DNA from: RYN-230 sp963834705
GTDB lineage: Bacteria > Actinomycetota > Actinomycetes > Streptosporangiales > Streptosporangiaceae
Direction: 5' to 3'
NCBI GenBank assembly: GCA_963834705.1
Contig: CAWICV010000002.1
Location: forward strand, 372,001-436,000
Length of the DNA: 64,000 nt
Shown: piece after piece, positions 16,368 to 26,682 of the stretch
How positions within the stretch are numbered: position 1 is the stretch's first letter
Layout of the letters: each line of letters begins with the position of its first letter
The notes under the pieces: model-generated
Seen by the model: the letters and a program-made list of their open reading frames with translations, nothing else
What the model was told of the DNA's origin: nothing
The model's database searches: none
Program-made: the position numbers and the translations under genes

Positions 16368-17495
16368 ATGACAACGGTTGAAATTGGCCGGGGTAAAACC
16401 GGCCGCCGTGCCTACCCGCTGGATGAGATCGGCATCGTGCCATCGCGGCGGACCAGGGACCCGGAAGAGGTCTCGGTGGCCTGGCAGATCGACGCGTACC
16501 GGTTCGAGATGCCGCTGGTCGCCTCGCCGATGGACAGCGTGGTGTCACCCGCGTTCGCGGCCCAGCTGGGCCGGCTCGGCGGGCTGGCCGTGCTGGACCT
16601 GGAAGGGCTGTGGACCCGGTTCGCGGACCCGGAGCCGATCCTGGCCGAGATCGCCGGGCTGGACGCCGGCACCGCGACCCGGCGGCTGCAGGAGATCTAC
16701 ACCGAGCCGATCAAGGAAGAGCTGATCGGCCAGCGCATCGAAGAGATCCGCTCGGCCGGGGTGACCACGGCGGCCCGGCTCTCCCCGCAGCGCACCGTGC
16801 GGTACTACAAGGCGGTCATCGACGCGGGCGCGGACATCTTCGTCATCCGCGGCACCACGGTGTCCGCCGAGCACGTGTCCGGGCAGGCCGAGCCGCTGAA
16901 CCTGAAGCAGTTCATCTACGAGCTCGACGTGCCGGTCATCGTCGGTGGCTGCGCCACCTACACCGCGGCGCTGCACCTGATGCGCACCGGGGCGGCCGGG
17001 GTGCTGGTCGGTTTCGGCGGCGGGTCCGGGCACACCACGGCGGCCGTGCTCGGCGTGACCGTGCCGATGGCCACCGCCATCGCGGACGTGGCCGCGGCCC
17101 GCCGGGAGTACCTGGACGAATCGGGCGGCCGGTACGTACATGTGATCGCGGACGGCGGGATGAGGAACAGCGGCGACATCGCTAAGGCCCTGGCCTGCGG
17201 CTCGGACGCGGTCATGGTCGGCTCGCCGTTCGCCCGGTCGTCCGAGGCGCCGGGCCGCGGCTACCACTGGGGCAGCGAGTCGCACCATCCGGACCTGCCC
17301 CGCGGCGCCCGGGTCGAGGTCGGCACGGTGGGCCGCCTGGAGCAGATCCTGCACGGCCCGTCGGTGGTGGCGGACGGGTCGCTCAACCTGATGGGCGCGC
17401 TCCGCCGCACGATGGCCACATCGGGCTATTCCGACCTCAAGGAGTTCCAGCGGGTCGAAGTGGCCGTCACGCCGAACGCCCCGCCGCGCCGCTGA
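16368..17495 (+). CDS. guaB3: GuaB3 family IMP dehydrogenase-related protein
   Basis: 375-residue TIM-barrel protein homologous to IMPDH but without CBS domains. It shares MPLVASPMDSVVSPAFA and DGGMRNSGDIAKAL with GuaB. At the site matching GuaB GSICTTRVV it reads GSGHTTAAV, so the catalytic cysteine is absent and histidine stands in its place. Its activity is therefore uncertain; a regulatory or altered catalytic role is possible. ATG start at 16368 with GGAG 7 nt before it; a TTG six bases upstream is less likely. Probably cotranscribed with guaB. Confidence 0.9.
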   Translation: MTTVEIGRGKTGRRAYPLDEIGIVPSRRTRDPEEVSVAWQIDAYRFEMPLVASPMDSVVSPAFAAQLGRLGGLAVLDLEGLWTRFADPEPILAEIAGLDAGTATRRLQEIYTEPIKEELIGQRIEEIRSAGVTTAARLSPQRTVRYYKAVIDAGADIFVIRGTTVSAEHVSGQAEPLNLKQFIYELDVPVIVGGCATYTAALHLMRTGAAGVLVGFGGGSGHTTAAVLGVTVPMATAIADVAAARREYLDESGGRYVHVIADGGMRNSGDIAKALACGSDAVMVGSPFARSSEAPGRGYHWGSESHHPDLPRGARVEVGTVGRLEQILHGPSVVADGSLNLMGALRRTMATSGYSDLKEFQRVEVAVTPNAPPRR

Positions 17496-17506
17496 CCGGC
17501 GGATGC

Positions 17507-17512
17507 TAGCGT
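17507..17512 (+). promoter_or_regulatory. Predicted leaderless -10 for glpD
   Basis: TAGCGT ends 7 nt before the GTG of glpD. Confidence 0.45.
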
Positions 17513-17519
17513 TCACCGG

Positions 17520-19262
17520 GTGAGGCCCGGGCCGGTGGTTGCAGGGAGGGACGAGACAGCGCGACTGGATCCTGACGGGCGATCCGCGGCGCTCGCCGCG
17601 CTCGGTGCCGACGAGTTGCAGGTGCTCGTGGTGGGCGGCGGCGTGGTCGGTGCCGGGGTGGCCCTGGACGCGGTCACCCGCGGCCTGTCAACCGGGCTGG
17701 TCGAGGCGCGGGACTTCGCCTCGGGCACTTCGTCCCGGTCCAGCAAGCTGATCCACGGCGGGCTGCGCTACCTGGAGCAGCTGAACGTCAGCCTGGTCCG
17801 GGAGGCGCTCACCGAGCGCGCGCTGCTGCTGCAGCGGATCGCGCCGCACCTGGTCCGGCCGGTGCCGTTCCTGTTTCCGCTCACCCACCACGTCTGGGAG
17901 CGGGCCTACATCGGGGCGGGCATCACCGCCTACGACGCGCTCGGTTTCTCGCTGGGCCAGCCGCGCGGGCTGCCCGGCCATCAGCAGCTGACCCGGCGCG
18001 GCGCGCTCAAGCTGGCGCCCGCGCTGAAGCGGTCGGGGGTCACCGGCGCGCTGCAGTACTGGGACGCCGAGGTGGACGACGCCCGGTACGTGGTGAACCT
18101 GATCCGCACCGCGGCCAGCTACGGCGCGCGGATCGCGTCGCGCACCCAGGTCACCGGGTTCCTCCGCGAGGGCGAGGCGGTCACCGGGGTGCGCGCGGTG
18201 GACCTGGAGACCGGCCAGCAGCTGCAGATCCGGGCCCAGCAGGTGGTCAACGCGACCGGGGTGTGGACCGACGACATCCAGGCCATGGTGGGCGGCCGCG
18301 GGGTGATCAACGTCCGGGCGTCCAAGGGCGTGCACCTGGTGGTGCCGCGGGACCGGATCCAGTCCCGCACCGGCATCATCATGCGCACCCCGTCCAGCGT
18401 GCTGTTCATCATCCCGTGGGGCCGGCACTGGATCGTCGGCACCACGGACACCGAGTGGACCCTGGACAAGGCCCATCCGGCGGCCAGCCGGGCCGACATC
18501 GACTACGTGCTGGCCCAGGTCAACCGGATCCTCGCGGTCCAGCTGACCCGGGAGGACGTGGCCGGCGTGTACGCCGGGCTGCGCCCGCTGCTGGCTGGCG
18601 AGTCGGACATGACCTCGCGGCTGTCCCGGGAGCACGTGGTGGCCCACCCGGTGCCCGGCCTGGTCATGATCGCGGGCGGCAAGTACACCACCTACCGGCT
18701 GATGGCCCGGGACGCGGTGGACGCGGTGGCGCACGGGCTGGACTGGCGGGTACCGCCGTCCTGCACCGACGAGGTGCCGCTGGCCGGGGCGGACGGCTAC
18801 CTGCCGCTGTGGAACGCGCGGCACCGGCTGGCCGCCTCGTCCGGGCTGCACGTGGCCCGGATCGAGCACCTGCTCGGCCGGTACGGCTCGCTGGCCACCG
18901 AGATCCTGGACCTGATCGCGGCCGAGCCGGGGCTGGGCCGGCCGCTGGCCGGGGCCGAGGACTACCTGCGCGCCGAGGTCAGCTACGCGGCCTCGCACGA
19001 GGGCGCCCGGCACCTGGACGACGTGCTGGCCCGGCGGACGCACATCTCCATCGAGACCTGGGACCGCGGCCTGTCCGCCGCGGTGGAGGCGGCCGAACTG
19101 ATGGCCAAGCCGCTGCGCTGGAATGGCCGCCAGACGGCCCGGGAGATCGGCCACTACGAGGCCACCATCGCGGCCGAGCGGGCGTCCCAGGAGGCGGCCA
19201 CCGACCAGGCCGCCGACGCGCTGCTGCTGGACGCACCAGACATCGTGCCGGTCATCTCCTAG
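17520..19262 (+). CDS. glpD: Glycerol-3-phosphate dehydrogenase, FAD-dependent
   Basis: Membrane-associated flavoenzyme oxidising sn-glycerol-3-phosphate to DHAP. The 580-residue product has the dinucleotide fold VVGGGVVGAGVALDAVTRG at residues 37-55, the substrate/FAD segment SSRSSKLIHGGLRYLEQ near 75-91, and KGVHLVVPRD. The C-terminal domain has the alpha-helical region typical of bacterial GlpD. Start is the GTG at 17520, 24 nt after guaB3, with a leaderless-type -10. No other glp genes are adjacent. Confidence 0.95.
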   Translation: MRPGPVVAGRDETARLDPDGRSAALAALGADELQVLVVGGGVVGAGVALDAVTRGLSTGLVEARDFASGTSSRSSKLIHGGLRYLEQLNVSLVREALTERALLLQRIAPHLVRPVPFLFPLTHHVWERAYIGAGITAYDALGFSLGQPRGLPGHQQLTRRGALKLAPALKRSGVTGALQYWDAEVDDARYVVNLIRTAASYGARIASRTQVTGFLREGEAVTGVRAVDLETGQQLQIRAQQVVNATGVWTDDIQAMVGGRGVINVRASKGVHLVVPRDRIQSRTGIIMRTPSSVLFIIPWGRHWIVGTTDTEWTLDKAHPAASRADIDYVLAQVNRILAVQLTREDVAGVYAGLRPLLAGESDMTSRLSREHVVAHPVPGLVMIAGGKYTTYRLMARDAVDAVAHGLDWRVPPSCTDEVPLAGADGYLPLWNARHRLAASSGLHVARIEHLLGRYGSLATEILDLIAAEPGLGRPLAGAEDYLRAEVSYAASHEGARHLDDVLARRTHISIETWDRGLSAAVEAAELMAKPLRWNGRQTAREIGHYEATIAAERASQEAATDQAADALLLDAPDIVPVIS

Positions 19263-19340
19263 TCCGGGGGACGACCCCCCGCTCTGCTTCCCCGGGGGAC
19301 TACCCCCGGAGCCCCCGGCCCCCGATCGCCGCTACGCGCC
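19262..19340 (-). repeat. Dispersed GC-rich repeat, copy 1
   Basis: About 79 bp between glpD and trpS. Its reverse complement matches 40694-40773 inside ppc at roughly 90% identity by eye, and a shortened relative lies at 50994-51045. The sequence is rich in C and G runs able to form stem-loops. Confidence 0.8.
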
Positions 19341-19412
19341 GAACGCCGGCTCGGCGAGCACCCGCCCGCGGCGGGCCTCGCCTCGGCGGCGCAGCGTTGC
19401 CAGCGCTGGCAC

Positions 19413-19418
19413 TAAACT
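19413..19418 (+). promoter_or_regulatory. Predicted leaderless -10 for trpS
   Basis: TAAACT ends 7 nt before the ATG of trpS. Confidence 0.5.
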
Positions 19419-19425
19419 CCCCTCC

Positions 19426-20439
19426 ATGTCTTCCCGGCTACGTGCGTTCTCCGGCATCCAGCCGACCGCCGACTCCTTCCACCTCGGCAACTACCTGGGC
19501 GCGGTGCGCCAGTGGGTCGCCCTGCAGGACACCCACGACGCGTTCTACTGCGTGGTGGACCTGCACGCGATCACCATGCCGCAGGACCCGGCCGAGCTGC
19601 GGCAGCGGACCCGGGTGGCCGCGGCCCAGCTGTTCGCGGCCGGGCTCGACCCGGAGCGGTGCGTGGTGTTCGTGCAGAGCCACGTGGCGCAGCACACCGA
19701 GCTGGCCTGGGTGCTCGGCTGCCAGGCTGGGTTCGGTGAGCTGAGCCGGATGACCCAGTTCAAGGACAAGTCGGCCAGGGGCGGCGGGCAGCAGGCCAGC
19801 CTGGGCCTGTTCAGCTACCCGGTGCTGCAGGCGGCGGACATCCTGCTGTACCAGACCGACCAGGTGCCGGTGGGCGAGGACCAGCGGCAGCACCTGGAGC
19901 TGAGCCGGGACCTGGCCATCCGGTTCAACCACCGGTACGGCGACACGTTCACCGTGCCGGCCGCGTACATCATGCGCGAGGTGGCGAAGATCACCGACCT
20001 GCAGGAGCCGACGGCCAAGATGAGCAAGTCGTCCTCGTCGGTGGCGGGCATCATCGACGTGCTGGACGACCCGGCCCGGATCCGGAAGAAGATCGCCCGG
20101 GCGGTCACCGACACCGAGGGCAGCATCCGCGCCGATGACGCGGCCAAGCCGGGCGTCACCAACTTGCTGCGCATTTATGCCGCGCTGTCCGGCTCGTCCA
20201 TCGCGGACCTGGAAGCCCGGTACGCGGGCGCGGGTTACGGCCAGTTCAAGAAGGACCTGGCCGAGGTGGTGGTGGGTGCGCTGGCCCCGATCCGGGAACG
20301 GACCGAGAAGATGCTGGCCGACGAGGCCGGGCTGGACCGGCTGCTGGCTTACGGGGCGTCCCGGGCCCGGCCGGTGGCGACGGCGACGATGACCTCGGTC
20401 ATGGACCGGGTGGGCTTCCTCCCCGCCGCTGGCGCCTGA
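19426..20439 (+). CDS. trpS: Tryptophanyl-tRNA synthetase
   Basis: Class I aminoacyl-tRNA synthetase of 337 residues, the normal bacterial length. It has the HIGH-type motif in FHLGNYLGA near residue 20, the KMSKS loop AKMSKSSSS around residues 196-204, and the GEDQRQHLEL segment. The start is the ATG at 19426, where homology begins (RLRAFSGIQPTADSFHLG); the open frame upstream lies in glpD and the repeat. A leaderless-type -10 precedes it. Confidence 0.97.
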   Translation: MSSRLRAFSGIQPTADSFHLGNYLGAVRQWVALQDTHDAFYCVVDLHAITMPQDPAELRQRTRVAAAQLFAAGLDPERCVVFVQSHVAQHTELAWVLGCQAGFGELSRMTQFKDKSARGGGQQASLGLFSYPVLQAADILLYQTDQVPVGEDQRQHLELSRDLAIRFNHRYGDTFTVPAAYIMREVAKITDLQEPTAKMSKSSSSVAGIIDVLDDPARIRKKIARAVTDTEGSIRADDAAKPGVTNLLRIYAALSGSSIADLEARYAGAGYGQFKKDLAEVVVGALAPIRERTEKMLADEAGLDRLLAYGASRARPVATATMTSVMDRVGFLPAAGA

Positions 20440-20625
20440 CCCGCACCGTCAGGGCGATCCCGGCCGCGATGAGTACGGCGGCCAGCAGGCTGGCGCCGGC
20501 CGCCACCGGGACGGCCGGGGAGCCGGATGCCTTGGCCAGCCTGGCCACGTGCTGCGCGGCCGCCGCCGGTGCGCTGGCCCGCGGGCCAGCTTCATGGAAA
20601 TGTTCACGCTCGGTAGTTAATCATG
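20399..20625 (-). pseudogene. Possible 3' remnant of a membrane-anchored protein gene
   Basis: On the minus strand one frame reads an alanine-rich linker, then a hydrophobic segment (VPVAAGASLLAAVLIAAGIAL), a basic tail (VRVRRQRRGG) and a stop that overlaps the 3' end of trpS. An in-frame TGA lies just upstream and no start codon is available, so it looks like a truncated C-terminus. D-alanyl-D-alanine carboxypeptidases with such an anchor are encoded near trpS in other actinomycetes, but this identification is speculative. Confidence 0.35.
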
Positions 20626-20723
20626 CAGAGAATTGTGACTCTGTGTAGTGGGCTCCCGGTGGGCCATGGCCGGCCCGTGCCGAGGTGGCCAGGCGGGCTT
20701 GTGACTCACCGGTAGCCGGCCCT

Positions 20724-20729
20724 TAACCT
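20724..20729 (+). promoter_or_regulatory. Predicted leaderless -10 for the mutase gene
   Basis: TAACCT ends 6 nt before the ATG. A TTGTGA at 20699-20704, 19 nt upstream, may act as the -35. Confidence 0.5.
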
Positions 20730-20735
20730 TGGCTC

Positions 20736-22316
<1,581 letters not shown>

Positions 22317-22472
22317 CACCGGCCCAGGCCGGCCGGGCCGCCCTGGTCCGGCGCGACTCAGCGGCTACCCGCCGCATGAGGTCGCTACTGCCGGTTACCT
22401 ACAGCCGTCGGGGCCAGCGCCGGCTCGCTGCGGAGGCGAGCCCGGCCGGGCCGGTGACGAAGAAGGTCAGCC

Positions 22473-23638
22473 GTGGCCATCTGGTGGAATCCTTCCCAGG
22501 GCACAACCCTCGGCGTGGAGTGGGAACTCCAGCTGATCGACGCGGCAGCAAGCTGCTGCGCCAGGACGCGCGTGAGGTGATCACCGAACTGCGCGCTCTG
22601 GGCGCGGCCGGGGCGAGGCCGAAGATCCACGATGAGCTGATGCAATCCACCGTAGAGGTGGTCACCGGGGTGTGCTCCACCGTGTCTGAGGCGTTAGCCG
22701 ACCTGGCCACGACAATTGCGCAACTCCAGCGGATCACGGATATGCGCGGTACGATGCTGGCCTGCGCCGGAACACATCCCGTCAGCGATTGGCGGGATGC
22801 AAAGATGGCGCCCATTCAGCGCTATGCGGAACTCGTCGAGCAGATGCAGTGGCTTGCCCGCAGGATTCAGACCTTTGGTGTGCATGTCCATGTGGGGCTA
22901 CGGGACGGCAGCAAGGCGATTCCGATCGTCAACGCTCTTGCCGCTTATCTGCCGCATTTCCTGGCGCTGACCGCGTCGAGCCCGTTCTGGGGTGGGCACG
23001 ACACCGGGCTCGCCTCGAGCAGGGCGGTCATCTTCGGTGGGTTGCCGACCGCAGGCCCGCCGCATCTGCTGGCGGACTGGAGTGAGTTCGAGGAGTACAT
23101 GGACACGCTGCTGCGGGCCGGCACCATCCGGAGCATCAAGGAAGTGTGGTGGGACGTGCGGCCACACCCTGACTTCGGCACGGTCGAGATCAGGATGTTC
23201 GACGGGGCACCCACCCGGCACGAGGTGGGGATGGTCGCGGCGCTGTCCCAGAGCCTGGTGCACCTGTTCGATCGCCAGCTCGACCGGGGGTACCGGCTGC
23301 CCAGCCAGCCGTCCTGGATCACCCGGGACAATAAGTGGCGGGCGACGAGGTACGGCCTCGACGCGATCGTGATCACCAATGCGGAGGGGGCGACCGCCCC
23401 ATTGCGCGACGAACTCTATGAGCTCTTTCGTATGCTGCAACCAGTGGCCGAGCGACTAGGGTGCGCGTCTGAGTTGCAGGTGGTCAACGAGGTGCTGGAA
23501 CGGGGAGCCTCGTACGAGCGTCAGCGGGCCGTCATGGCGGCCGGTGGACGATTGACGAACGTGGTGGATGCGCTGGTAACGGAGTTCGCCGAGGACAGGT
23601 TCGTCGGCCCAGAGGAGAGTCCGCATGTCGCACAGTGA
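22473..23638 (+). CDS. Carboxylate-amine ligase, GCS2 (glutamate-cysteine ligase-like) family, frameshifted near N-terminus
   Basis: ATP-dependent gamma-glutamyl-cysteine-ligase-like enzyme. The true N-terminus appears to start at GTG 22473 (Shine-Dalgarno GAAGG) and encodes the family signature TTLGVEWELQLID. The rest of the protein (KLLRQDAREV onward, with FGVHVHVGLRDG and FGTVEIRMFDG) is in another frame. The switch lies at about 22539-22543, where one base appears lost (GACCGC to GACGC); restoring it gives 388 residues, normal for the family. The frame that carries the rest is also open upstream to 22376, but that stretch has no homology. Its end overlaps the start of the M20 gene by 14 nt, so the two are coupled. 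It could be a pseudogene or a sequencing error. Confidence 0.8.
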
Positions 23639-24857
23639 GCTCCGGCGGGAGCTGGCGGCCTTCCTCGCCGCGCACGAAGCTGAACTCATCGAGTTCCGGC
23701 GCGACCTGCACATGCATCCCGAACTCGGGCACGGCGAAGTCCGCACCACGGCCAAGATCGTGGAGCGGCTCAAGTCGGTCGGGCTGGAGCCGCGGATCCT
23801 GTCCTCCGGCACCGGGCTGTGGGCCGACATCGGCGACCCCAGCGTCCCGGCGGTGGCGCTGCGCGCGGACATCGACGCGCTGGCGCTGATGGACGAGAAG
23901 AACGTGCCCTACGTGTCCCGGGTGCCCGGCCTGTGCCACGCCTGTGGGCACGACGTGCACACCACCATCCTGCTCGGGGCCGGCATCTTCCTGGCCGACC
24001 GGGCGGCCCGCGGGCTGCTGCCGGGCCGGGTGCGGCTGCTGTTCCAGCCGGCCGAGGAAATCGTTGAGGGCGCCCTGGTGGCGATGCGGGATGGCGCGAT
24101 CAACGACGTGGAGCGGCTGTTCGCGCTGCACTGCGATCCGCGCTTCGAAGTGGGCACGGTCGGCCTGCGGCGGGGGCCGATCACCGGTGCCTGCGACAAG
24201 ATCGAGGTCCGGCTGTCCGGCCCGGGCGGGCACACCGCCCGGCCGCACCTGACCGCCGATCTCGTGTACGCGCTGGGCAAGATCGTGACCGAGCTGCCCG
24301 CGGCTCTGTCCCGGCGGATCGACCCCCGGTCCAGCCTCAGCCTGGTCTGGGGCAAGATGAGCGCTGGCTCGGCGATGAACGCCATCCCGGAGGTCGGCAT
24401 GGCCGCGGGCACCGTCCGCTGCCTGGACGAGGACGCCTGGCACCAGGCACCGGACCTGCTCAAGGCGCTGCTGAACTCGGTGGCCAACGCCTACGGCGTG
24501 GTGGCCGAACTGGACTACATCCGTGGCGTCCCGCCGGCCGTCAACGACGTGGGCTGCGTCAACATCCTGGAGGAGGCGGTGGCGGAGGCGGTCGGTCCGA
24601 GCGCCGCCGCCCAGGCCCAGCAGAGCCTGGGCGGCGAGGACGTGGCCTGGTACTTCGAGTCGATCCCCGGCGCGCTGGCCCGGCTCGGTACCCGGGGCAC
24701 CGAGACGCCGACCGACCTGGACATCCACCAGGCCAACTTCGACATCGACGAGAAAGCGATCGGCGTCGGGGTGAAGGTGATGGCCACCGCCGCGCTGATC
24801 GCCCTGGGCGACGGGGCGCTGCCAGACCTGGCCGGGGCGCAGGGCCAGGCCAGCTAA
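23625..24857 (+). CDS. M20 family amidohydrolase
   Basis: Dimetal amidohydrolase of 410 residues, similar to hippurate or N-acyl-amino-acid hydrolases. The family motifs RRDLHMHPELG at residues 25-35, CHACGHDVHTT with Cys107, His109 and His112, QPAEE with Glu144-145, and the dimerisation segment SGPGGHTARPH are present. The ATG at 23625 has AGGAG 7 nt upstream and overlaps the preceding ligase gene. Pairing with a GCS2 ligase suggests synthesis and cleavage of the same gamma-glutamyl or amide compound, but the substrate is unknown. Confidence 0.88.
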   Translation: MSHSELRRELAAFLAAHEAELIEFRRDLHMHPELGHGEVRTTAKIVERLKSVGLEPRILSSGTGLWADIGDPSVPAVALRADIDALALMDEKNVPYVSRVPGLCHACGHDVHTTILLGAGIFLADRAARGLLPGRVRLLFQPAEEIVEGALVAMRDGAINDVERLFALHCDPRFEVGTVGLRRGPITGACDKIEVRLSGPGGHTARPHLTADLVYALGKIVTELPAALSRRIDPRSSLSLVWGKMSAGSAMNAIPEVGMAAGTVRCLDEDAWHQAPDLLKALLNSVANAYGVVAELDYIRGVPPAVNDVGCVNILEEAVAEAVGPSAAAQAQQSLGGEDVAWYFESIPGALARLGTRGTETPTDLDIHQANFDIDEKAIGVGVKVMATAALIALGDGALPDLAGAQGQAS

Positions 24858-24866
24858 TCAGCCGAG

Positions 24867-25641
24867 TCAGACCAGCAGGGCGGTGTGGGCCATCGTCACT
24901 GCCTGGCCGAGTAGCGTCACCCGGTCGCCGCGCAGCGCGACCCGCACCTGCCCGCCCCGCGCGGACACCTGCTGGCCGGTCAGGCTGGGCCGGCCGCAGG
25001 CCCGCCCACCAGCAGGCCAGCGTGCAATGCGCGGACCCGGTCACCGGGTCTTCCGGCACGCCCAGCGCCGGGTAGAAACACCGGCTGATGAAGTCCACCC
25101 CGGCCACGTCACCCGGCGCGGTCACGATAATGCCGCGCGCGGTGATTTGCGAGATACGAGCGAGATCTGGCCGCAGGTTGCGAACGTCGGCGGCGGAAGG
25201 CAACTCGGCCAGAATGTCCGAAACCCCGCGCGCCACCCGCGCCGGGCGTGTTCCGCCGAGCGCCATAACTAGTTCTTTTGAGCTATCTAGTAGTCCCGGC
25301 GGGTCAGCTGGAAAATCCATTTCCACCCAGCCGTCCGTACGGACCGTTGTCATCAATTCGCCACTGTCGGTCAGGTAATGCTGCTGCGCCCCGAGAATGT
25401 GACCGGCAGCGAGCGTCGCGTGACCGCACAGCTCCACCTCGGCGGCTGGGGTGAACCAGCGCAGCCGCCGCAGGCCCTGCCCATCCACCGGCGCGACGAA
25501 CGCCGTCTCGGACAAGCTGAACTCCGTGGCGACGTGCTGCATCCACGCGGCGTCCCGCGGCTCATCGAGCAGGACCACACCCGCCGGGTTCCCGCCGAAC
25601 GGCCGGCTGGTAAAGGCGTCAACGAGGTACCCCCTGATCAC
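24867..25641 (-). CDS. PhzF family isomerase/epimerase, frameshifted near C-terminus
   Basis: PhzF-like fold enzyme, often of unknown substrate. The N-terminus YLVDAFTSRPFGGNPAGVV, the catalytic Glu45 in LSETAFV, the ELCGHATLAAGHIL segment and DPVTGSAHCTLACWW are in one frame. The expected ending (LTGQQVSARGGQVRVALRGD and onward to a TGA at 24867-24869) is in another. The shift lies at about 24985-25000 and equals one extra base or two lost bases; corrected length is 257 residues. GTG start at 25641 with TAGGAT 7 nt upstream. Either a recent pseudogene or a sequencing error. Confidence 0.8.
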
Positions 25642-25648
25642 AGCGCCG

Positions 25649-25654
25649 ATCCTA
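25649..25654 (-). promoter_or_regulatory. Predicted leaderless -10 for phzF
   Basis: TAGGAT on the minus strand, 7 nt before the GTG at 25641. Confidence 0.45.
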
Positions 25655-25709
25655 AGCCCCGGCCGGTAGCGGACCGGTAATTCTGTTGCCGGCCGGGTGT
25701 CACGGACCG

Positions 25710-25715
25710 TAGCGT
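25710..25715 (+). promoter_or_regulatory. Predicted leaderless -10 for the phosphotransferase gene
   Basis: TAGCGT ends 7 nt before the ATG at 25723. It faces away from the phzF promoter 56 nt to the left. Confidence 0.45.
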
Positions 25716-25722
25716 CCCGGCT

Positions 25723-26676
25723 ATGCCGAGAGTGCCCTGGGCCGAGCTGCCGAGCCAGATCCAGTCCTGGGTGGCCGGTGTGCTCGGCTCGGCGGTGACC
25801 GGCGCGGTCAGCCAGGAGGGCGGCTTCTCGCCCGGCGCGGCCAGCCGGCTCGAACTGGCCGACGGCCGCCGCGCCTTCATCAAGGCCGTGTCGGCCCGGG
25901 CCAACCCGGTGTCACCCGGCATGCACCGGCAGGAGGCGGTGGTGACGGCCGCGCTGCCCGCCGGGGTGCCCGCCCCCCGGCTGCTCGGCCAGTACGACGA
26001 CGGCGAGTGGGTGGCGCTGCTGCTGTCCGACGTGGCCGGGCGCAGTCCGGTCGAGCCATGGGACCAGGACGAGCTGGCTCAGGTGCTGGACGCGCTGGCC
26101 CGGATGCACGAGCGGTGCACGCCGTCGCCGGTGGCCGCGCTGCCCACCGTGGCCGAGTACCACGCGGGCAGCCTGCACGGCTGGCGTGACCTGGCCGGGA
26201 CCGGGCCAGCGGCGGCCAGCGCCGGGGATCCCGGCCCGGCCCGGCTGGATGACTGGTCCCGGCGCAACCTGGACCGGCTGGCCGGCCTGGAAGCGCAGTG
26301 GCCGGCGGCCGCGGCGGGAGACACCCTGCTGCACAACGACGTGCGGGCCGACAACATGCTGATCACCGGCACGGAGGTGATCTTCGTGGACTGGCCGCAC
26401 GCGTGCACCGGCGCGGCCTGGTTCGATGTGGTCGCGTTCGCGCCGAGCGTGATCATGCAGGGCGGCCCGGACCTGGCCTGGCTGCTGGCCCGGACCCCGT
26501 CGGCGGTCAGCGCCGATCCCGGCGCCATCACCGCCGTGGCGGCGGCGGTGGCCGGCTACTTCACCCGGCAGGCGCTGCTGCCGGCGCCGGCGGGCATCCC
26601 TGCCGTGCGGCGCTTCCAGGCCGACCAGGGCCGGCATGCGCGGGCCTGGCTACGCGAGCGGACCGGCTGGAACTGA
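25723..26676 (+). CDS. Aminoglycoside phosphotransferase (APH) family protein
   Basis: 317-residue kinase-like protein. The catalytic loop HNDVRADN (His204, Asp206, Asn211) and the metal-binding Asp223 in FVDWPHA match the APH/choline-kinase fold. The N-terminal lobe has the lysine in RRAFIKAV. Such proteins phosphorylate small molecules; resistance cannot be inferred from the family alone. ATG at 25723, divergent from phzF. Its 3' end lies opposite a decayed glycosyltransferase-like reading frame. Confidence 0.85.
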   Translation: MPRVPWAELPSQIQSWVAGVLGSAVTGAVSQEGGFSPGAASRLELADGRRAFIKAVSARANPVSPGMHRQEAVVTAALPAGVPAPRLLGQYDDGEWVALLLSDVAGRSPVEPWDQDELAQVLDALARMHERCTPSPVAALPTVAEYHAGSLHGWRDLAGTGPAAASAGDPGPARLDDWSRRNLDRLAGLEAQWPAAAAGDTLLHNDVRADNMLITGTEVIFVDWPHACTGAAWFDVVAFAPSVIMQGGPDLAWLLARTPSAVSADPGAITAVAAAVAGYFTRQALLPAPAGIPAVRRFQADQGRHARAWLRERTGWN

Positions 26677-26682
26677 CACCGG

